64,000 bases of DNA. It comes from Saccharina japonica. Taxonomy: Eukaryota > Sar > Phaeophyceae > Laminariales > Laminariaceae. The position numbers and the translations under genes were made by a program. The notes beneath the pieces were generated by a model. It was not told the DNA's origin, searched no databases, and saw nothing but the letters and a program-made list of their open reading frames with translations. Below are positions 13,001 to 22,000 of the stretch, piece by piece. The DNA is taken from positions 62,001 through 126,000 of the forward strand of contig MEHQ01000451.1 in assembly GCA_008828725.1 (NCBI GenBank), given 5' to 3'. The first letter of the stretch is position 1, and each line of letters opens with the position of its first letter.

Positions 13001-16000
13001 TTCAGATTGACTGTGATGATGTGGTGCGCGACGGTACAGGAAATCCCGCCGCATTGCACATGGCGATTAGTTGTAATGAGACACGGCGTTCCACTGGTTA
13101 TAGCACCCAGCCTCTCTGGCCATGGGGCAAGGCGCGGGTGCAGCGCGTTTGACCGTGAGGCCATCATTCCAGACAGACAAAACGGCATTTTAACAAAATA
13201 CGAAGTAGAGGTCCTTATCACGCAGCTCGTCTGGGGACTTGTGTGCGGCACCCCGATTTCTTCCGGATCTTAATACTCATAACGTGACGCTCAAAGCTCA
13301 ACTCCGCAGTGACTCCGAATAGGAGCGACGTTCACGGTCTGGATTACAGTTATAGTTACCCGGAGGCTGACACGTCTAGCGGCCTAGCAGTTGGTTTCTC
13401 CGATACCTGCTCGTTGCGGCCAGTCCTTGAATGCCGCTGTTGTTGGTGGTAAGATGTATGAAAGTGTCGAAGTTGCGATTTGACGATGCCAAATGGCCGG
13501 TAGAACTTTGTGCAGACGGGTGCTGGGAGCGTACTCCATACATTGAAGAGGATACTCATCGTGCGGACCTCTCGTACAAAGCTGTACGAGTATGGTTCAG
13601 CTGTGTACGGGACATGCGACTTGCACCAATCCAAACCAATTTCCTCTCGGACTGCAAAACTGCGATCACGCAACAGCTATCCCCGGTCGTCTATCGTCTA
13701 GGACGGCCACGATCTATCTCTTGAAACTTTTCATTTTGTGGTGATCTTACTTCTGTGGGCAAATCGTAATCAATGTCCAGCAACAAAGCTTTGGAAAGAG
13801 CCAAATCACTACTCATATCGCGGCAAACATGTTTCCTGTACGGCTCAGACCGGATTCTTGTTATCTGTCTGACGAACCGGCCGCTTTAAATTGGATGACT
13901 CCACGGCAATCCGCCAGATCGATACACGTCCAGATACGCCCTCGTTTCATCGCTTCAGTGCACATTGCTTAACACGTCAAGTTCGTCGTATCGAATATCG
14001 CGACGAGCGCTTCTCTAGTCGAGGCTGGGGCGTAAGTTCGATGTTAGTTGTGTGAAGCATCTGCTCCGTTCACTCTAACATGCAACGTAATTGGTCTCGT
14101 TGAACTGCGTGTTCGTTTTTCTAGAGGTGCGCTCAAGAAAATCCCCGACTCCATCGGCCTGAACAAACCCCACCCTTACATTGTGCTGATACTCACAGGT
14201 GGTATTGCGGTTGCTACAGACTGCAACGTCACCATCACCGGTAGGAAGACACTTGGAGGCGAACTGTCAGACAATGAACGTAAGTTAGCAGGAAGGCAGC
14301 GATGGCTGTAGATTATGTTGGAGTGCTTGTTTAAACCAAGCGAGCATCATCTTATATCTGGATAGTTACTGCCAGGGTGTCTATGCTGAATACTTTTTGT
14401 TGCCGTGGAAAAAAAGCAGGAAAACCCAGTACACATAGGATGCGTTCCTATTGAATTATCACGAGATATTTCTGAGACCTATCGCGTGACCAAACAGTCG
14501 GTGTATATTTTCCAATCGAGTCTTGTGCGTCAGCGAAGTCCCGCCGTGTCGTGTAGCGAGGTACCCCACGATTAACATCGAAACGACGTGTATACTGTTG
14601 CTAACTCCATGGGAGGTTTCGATGTTACATGTATCGTGTCCCGGCTGATGAAGGTGGCTTTCCCCTGCTCGCTTCCATCCATAGGACGGTGATGTTACCC
14701 TGAACGACAACCCGGAGACCAACGGTTTGACCGTTAGGGCCGTTGCGTATGTTTAACGTCACCGATGCACGATGCAGTGTGTGATGACGGTGGTAGGGAT
14801 GGAGGTTCGTTTTCGGGACGTTTGTACCAGCGTTTCGCGTAGCAACGAAACGAGCCGATCTACCCCCCCTTCACACGTTCGTCTCTTTTGCAAGACAAAT
14901 GCGACCTAAACGCGCATCAGCGTGGCCGAACTATGTCAGGATACTCTCGTGCACGCACAGGGGTACTACTATTGTCTCCGGCGTTACATTGTCAAATAGG
15001 CAGAAGGAGAGGTCGGATGTGTAGCACGTCGATGCCAACTAGTAAGACATTCTTGGTCAGACATAATCCGAGACATATGTCTACACTTCACCCTTGTGAT
15101 CGCATCAAGGCGTCATGGTGCTGTCCTTAGTTGCCACGCAATACAAAATACGATTTCGGGCATAACAGTGTGAACCTTCTTGGGGGGAATAAACGCACAA
15201 CAAGCGAGCGTAACCAGGGGAGCGTAGAGAGAAATCATGCATAACACCAGACAACCCGGCACAAAGCATGCTATACAGTTCGGACCAATGTTGGGATGGG
15301 CACATTCCAGCAGCACCGCAATCGCATGATCGCTACTGACTGGAAGGCGTTGGAGGGTAGCACCCGCATACGTATTTATGTGGTACTTCGTGCTGGTACA
15401 AGAAAGTAAATATCTTAGCGGCGACATTCTTTCCCATCCACCTCCAACGAAATGCAGTCAGTTACCATATTGTCCTAAGTATTGATAAACATTTAGCTGA
15501 AAGGTCTCTAGACGACAGTTTGATTCATTCGCCTTGACATGTTGCAGGTGGCTTGAACTCCGAAGCAGGAGTTTACTTCAACTCTGACTGGAGCATAGTG
15601 TTCGTCAATAATTCCGCCGCCAGTTTGGGAGGCGCCATTATTCTTTCCCGAAGTGACCAAGTTCAAGTGAGCAATGTCAAGTTCAAGTCTAACCAAGCAT
15701 CGCTCGGCGGCGCCGTATACATTTTGGCTGTGGATGACGAGCAAACCTTCTTTAACGAGTGCGTTCTGGAAGGCAACACGGCCGAGGACGGGGGCGCGGT
15801 GTACTTGCACACAGGACCCGGGGTTGACATATTTACCGCATCTGTCTTCCGCAGTAATTTTGCAGGTAAGTTCCCCAGACATGTCCGAACATGGGACATC
15901 GAGATACCGCTTCACATACTCGCAATTTTGCGTAACGAAAATTGACCGGGTCTGATAAGACGCAAAGCTACGGAGGTTTCAACGTATACTTTTTTCAGCT

Positions 16001-19000
16001 ACATCCACACTGAACGCAATACTTGAATCGGTGCAAGCTCAAGGCCCTAATCAGTTACCCCGACATGCGTGACTCCTGCGATATCTACCCAAAAGGTCGC
16101 ATATTATGTTGACATTGACCCCTGTCGAGAGCCGAAGAGAACATCGGCGTCCGACTTTGATGTATTATTCAGGGCAGAATATTTTTCCAATAGGGACTGG
16201 TACTGCGGTAGGGGGAGGCATCCTCGTTTTCGCTGCCCCGATCACGCCACTAGGGCCCGTGGCTCCGAACCTGGCTCACAATTGGACGCAGGAATATGTT
16301 ATTGTCGCAGAGTAGCAAGATTGAGATCACCATGGCGGTACATATCACCAAAAATCTAACTTCAATACTGGAGACCGCCAAGAGATAAGGTGGGCACTCA
16401 GCCAAGTAGCTCTCGTCGGCACTAAATGTTCTGCTCAAAAGCGACCCCCCCTAAAGCAGCACCAACCTATGGTTGAAACCCTGGAATATATAGGTTGTCA
16501 TCGAGATTTGATGGTTGCAAGCGCACAAGGTGTTTTTTGTAGTTTAAGGTGGTACACAGACCCCATACAAATTATTGCCCTTTGTGTTTCGTTCGTTTTT
16601 TGCTACGATTCGTGGACGCCCATAATATTTAATAGGCCATAAATCGTTGAATGCTCACTAATATTAGCATGCTCTCAGAAGCCTAAACTGCCTGACGCCT
16701 GACCAAAATACTCTACCGGACCGACCGGAACAACACTACAGTAGCTTCGATGGCCTTTAATTCAGGATAAGATTGTTTTGCGGACACGTGGTGACAAGAT
16801 TTTGCCCATTAATTTCCTGTTTTGGTGCTTGATTCGATACGACGAGTACTTGACGCGACATGCACGGTTTTCATCGATTGTGATGATTGGGTACCGACAC
16901 GTTACACCGAAATTGTTGACAACAGGAACGAGATGGCAGAAGGCATGGCATGGTCCCCGGGTCGGTTTTGCAGCAGAGACGGGAACCAGTGTTACTATCA
17001 TCGCCTTAAGAACGATGTTTCTCGTTTCTCTTGACTCTCTAATTGCTTCGTACTCTGTTTCCTTCCCCCCCGACGTCCAATGCCCGTATTTTCCTCCTCG
17101 CCATCGTGGTGATTTTATTGGAAGCAGTTATATGTTCCTCTTGGGCACGTATGCATGTGTTTTTGCTAGCAATACTTCTGGTCCCCTTTCGCCATGTATA
17201 TCATGTTTCATTTCATAATTTGATTTGGTATTGTATTTCTGTTCTTATGTTTCGGGTATGTCTTGTGTTATCGTGTTCTCGTAGCTGGGATGTTGGCATT
17301 TCAGTCGTTTTACCCATTAATTTGCGCTTTTTTCTAGTTTTTGCTTTTTCCCCGTCTCACAGTCTGTGGCCACGTAATTTGTATCTCTCAGATTAGGAAC
17401 CAGGACAGACACAGGGTGTACTGATGTAGTTGGGTAGAAATAACGGTTTGAGAATATGAAGAAAAGCTGCACAAAACACAAACAGTGTGATCTTCTGTAT
17501 GAGTTTTCTTGCCAGGGGGACCCAATACACAGTAGTTCCGTACACAGACGAGGTTGCTATCTTTGATAGAACGTCAGCATTAGCATTCACCGTTTCTATT
17601 ACCCAGAGTTCGTTGCCGACCGGACAGAATAATCCACGCAGTTAACAGGTCATGTAAAATGTTGTGTTATCACGGGAAATTGACACGGAAACCCATGGGA
17701 ATCCACGGTATACCATAGTGTCCCGTGGGGGTCCGTGCTTGCCCTAAACGGGAACCAATGGTACATCCCACGGGAACGAACGATTGCACCGCGTGAAATT
17801 GTTTTTTCCCCAGTGTATTCCGCTGGTTTCTGTAAGTACCCACGGAATTCCATGGCATACCTCGGTATTCCACGAATAAATAAACACTTCCCGCTGAACT
17901 TCCAGTGGCGTGATTTCTAGTGGGACGTCTCACGGGAATTCCTGTGTCGACACTTCCTGAGGCATGTCGATCGGGGTCCCGCAGGAGTTCCCAGTACGTT
18001 TCCCTTAGTACTCCTCGGGATTTTCCCGCGGGCTTTCCCATGGTGGCGCAGATTACTCCACCATTAAAACACATGTCAATGATAGTGAACAGTCTTGTAT
18101 TTATTTCGAACTGTTTAGTCGAAGCTTAAACCTTCATCGTAGCCGAAGGATGCCTAGCTGGACGAAACCTGTGGTAATTTTATAATGTGGGCATTGGCTT
18201 GCCGTGGGCCCCCGCGAGCTCCAGTTGGAATTCACTCGTTAACGGTGGGTTCTCTTGGCTCCCTGCGGGCTCCTGCGGAAGCCACCACGGCCACCCGTGG
18301 GGATTCTCGCGAGTGCCCGTCGGATATAGCTAAAGGAATCCGTGGTAACCGGGATTGGGGTGCTCGCGAAGTTCAGCGGAAGACCGTGGGGATTCCCGTC
18401 GAAGGCTATGGGGGTTCCTGTTGGAGTCTGTGTATGGCAGTGGGAATTCCCACGGAAAGGTTCGGATGCCAGTGGGGAGTCCCGCGGGAAAATCCGAGGA
18501 CAGCGGGATTCAGCGGACGACAATGGGATGATTCCCGGGGGAAACCGCAGAAGACCGCGGGGAAATATCGTGATTGCGATTGGTTCCTGTTGGTCGTCGC
18601 TTTTCCCGTTCGTTCCTGTGTGGAACGCCGCAAAGCCACGAGCATTGCAGATCGTTCCGGTGGGTTCTCGTTCGCCCCCAGGGGGATTATGCGCTATGTA
18701 CCCTCTGGTTTCTTGCATCCTACTGAATGGTGTTGGGTGCCTATACTTGAGGTAACCTCAGTATGATGGTGGGATATGGAAAGCATCCCGAACAACGATG
18801 TCTCGTGGAGACCCATGGGATCCAGTGGGACACCCCACGGGCACCCCAAAAAACATCCAATTCCCTTGGAACTCCCCGTGTATGTATATCCTGGAGTCCA
18901 GTTGTTTTCCTGTGTGACCCCGCATGAACTATTGGGAGTACCCGCGAGACACCGTCGGTGCACGTGGCACGTCCGACGGGTTCCATTAAGAGTCCCGTGG

Positions 19001-22000
19001 AATCCCACGGGACCCCATGAGGATATAACTTGTTCTTACGAGTAATCACGCGGGATATCCCACAATAGCGTAAGTCACTGGGAAACAACTCTTGATAGGA
19101 TATAGCAAGGCATTTCGGGGAGGGGACCCCGCAATCCACTGATTTATGATTTAATATATATATATATGTGTGGATAACTTTTTACATATAGAATATGGTG
19201 CGGGGTTTAGAGGTAGGGCATGATTGCCTGGTGCCCACCCCATACCCCCAAAGCGCCTACGATTTGAAGGGCAGTGTTGTCACGGATTTCGTTCGGGCGC
19301 CCTCTTGTTGGCACGCGTGCAACCGTAGCAACGAGCACCAAAACGCCAAACTACTCGAACACACAAAATTGGACGTAGTAGCGAGCACATTGGCTGTGGG
19401 ACTTGGTGGCGATCTTGACTGCTCAGCTTTTCGTTAACACTACGACAGTAGTAGTCGTTCTCCTGCAGGTAGAGTGGTAGAGTGTGTGGTCATGGTATAT
19501 GTGCGGAGTTTCCGCTCATAGAAAATAAAACAGTGTTTGATGAAACTACGTTTCGACAGTATTGATCGGTAGAACCTATGGAATAACATGGCATTCGTGT
19601 ACAGTATATGTACATACGGATCGTGTTTCCCGTGGGGAAAAGAATGGACATGTGTCTCCAGAGGTGGGCCGTGAACATCAGAAGTGTCAGTGAGGAACAT
19701 GTGGTTTGGTCAGGAGGTTGTTCCTATCACTATCTTACCCACGCCCCTTTGTTGTAAAGCTGTGTTTTTGCAGTAAGGGTAACAACACCCGCTGGGCTGG
19801 GTAGTTACACGGGTTTCCACCCATATTAAGGCTGTTGCTCTACGTTTCGTAAGCCGCGGGAAACGCTGTTTAAAGTCACACTGGTAGCCGGAACAGCAAC
19901 CGCACGAGAAACACCCCTTCGGGAGCCAGCCGGTTACCTGGTCCAGGTCGGGGTCACGAATGGAAATAACGCACAATAATTGCACGATGCAAGCGGTGCA
20001 AGCCGTTTAGATACTGTACAACGGTGTAGAATCAAGCCCAGAAACTTCAGTGGCCATCACCCTGGGTCGTAGGGTAGAACATACGAAAATATGCCTTGCG
20101 GATCTGCCATGGTACCGACCCCGCCGATATCTGGTCGATCCTCCAATGGGAGTGCTCTAGGACCCTGTCTATGGTATTCGACTTGGTGCATCCCCAATAT
20201 CTCGGAGAACCAGCGTCTACTTGGGTACACCAGCCAGCTATGTAACTATCGTCTTCATATTTGTAGTGTTGTGTGATATATTCTCTTCATCATAGTTAGG
20301 TACCAGGTATATTACAGAAAAGCTCGTGAATGATTTATCTGTGTTTTTGTCGTAAAGTGTTTAAGTCGTCCCCACTCTGTGCACTACCGGGTATATAGAT
20401 ATATATGTTGGTTATAACTTCTAATGTCTCCATTTTTTTCTGAAATCGTTTTTTCGCGGTTTCAGCTACAGGGTCCCGCACAACCGATCTGTATCAGAAA
20501 ATCAGGGTTTCAAACTCACCTGGTGGCAGGTACTCCAAAGTGATTGTACAAGCATTCGCGCCGATTGTCGAAGCGCTGACTGCGTGAGGTCAGCAAAAGG
20601 AAGATGAATCTCCCTTAAGTTAAACGTTATGGTACAATTTGTGGCTCGCTCATCTTCATATTAGCAACATGTTACCAACGAAAATGTGTGCACACCCCGT
20701 ATGAAGACCACCTAACGTCCAATATGTCCCTAAGGTGTGAACAATCCACCAAAATGAAGGTGCGTCTAATTTGTACGAATGACGCGAACCGGTTACTGTG
20801 TACATATAGGAGAACGATACGTACAATAGTTTGAATACTTACGAGTACTGATTGTTTTTGGCCGTACACACTGACTGCTGTTGCGCGGCCTTTACTGTAG
20901 CTTCGGGTGGGGAAATACATGTACTGAAGAAAAGAGGGGCCAAAAGGCGTACCATGACGTAAGTTGATCGTGTCAGTTAAATAAGTAAATGCAAGGTAGC
21001 AGTGGTATAAGTTCCACCTTGCACACGTTTTCCGCAGACAAGTCAAAGTGTTCCCGGCGTTTGTTGGTGTCAGATCATTGGGGTGTGCACACGCACTCTA
21101 CGAAACCCTACCGGAACATTCACAAATGCCATTTTTCCTTCGTCCTTCGCCGGGGTTTCCGGTCCCAAGAAGTCAAACGCTCTCTATTCAAAATGTCGAT
21201 TGTTCGGGCAGAACGTAGATATACCCCTTCGATAACGGTTTGGCAGGGGATCAGAGGACACGTGTGCAAACGTTCACGGTCTGGCTTGCATTAACAGCGT
21301 GGACTTCAGACGGGAGGAAAGTAGGGCGTTCTTCTTGGAACCAGCCCGTAACCTGGAAGTTTGGTTGAATCAATAAGTGCGATGTATAGATACATCCATG
21401 CCTGATTATCAATATTCGTTGCCAGCACTTCCCTGCTGGCTGGCAAGTCGCACGTTTAACTTCCTTAAAACATGTGTATGTAAAGTTACACAAGTTATTG
21501 GTCGACCGTACGAGCCCTTTCTTGCGTCTCACTGTCCCCATCGATCTGGCAGAGGTCTCGGGGGGGGCGATCTTCCACACGGGGTCTATGCGTGTTTCAA
21601 ACACTACTTTTGTGGCGAACAAGGCTGCCGCTGAAGGCCCCGCTATCATGAGCGTCGGGTTTCTGGAAGAGCTGTCCAACGTCTCCTTCGTGGAAAACGC
21701 GTTTTATTGCCGGGTCGGGGAGTACGGCTACATCGACAAGAATGAGGCAAGGACAACTAATTAGTACGTAGAGCAGCTTCGGGCGATATATAGAACATTG
21801 AAAGCGCGTGTTATTCCTCTTCCGAGGCAGAAATTGCTGGTACGCACTGCGTGTTTTTTTTTTGTTATACATAGATGTAGGAACTCCGAAACATTTTACC
21901 AGCAGTTGAATATACGGTAGGATAGAACGTGTATATGTAGCGAAGCGAACGCATTGCAATACAAAGACGGGATAACGTACTGAGCCTTTTCCGTAATTGC

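Larger units (their letters stand above)
15866..21552 (+). other. Large intron (5.7 kb) of the Pmp gene
   Basis: Bounded by strong splice sites and phase-compatible exons. It contains a repeat copy at 16304-16452, a T-rich tract around 17190-17380, the degenerate palindrome array at 17650-19060 and an (AT)n run at 19153-19166. A short GGGILVF-like stretch at 16205-16240 faintly resembles a Pmp unit but lacks convincing splice sites. Confidence 0.6.

Noticed and set aside
16200-16315. Possible extra Pmp exon (GGGILVF segment)
   Set aside because: The acceptor is weak, no donor fits, and the direct join 15865 to 21553 already gives the expected family sequence.
17043-17396. Hydrophobic 117-residue frame
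   Set aside because: Produced by T-rich low-complexity DNA; Phe/Leu/Val runs without a conserved pattern.
18185-18766. 193-residue frame
   Set aside because: Falls inside the palindrome array; the Gly/Arg/Trp-rich product reflects repeated GTGGGG words and the opposite strand is equally open.
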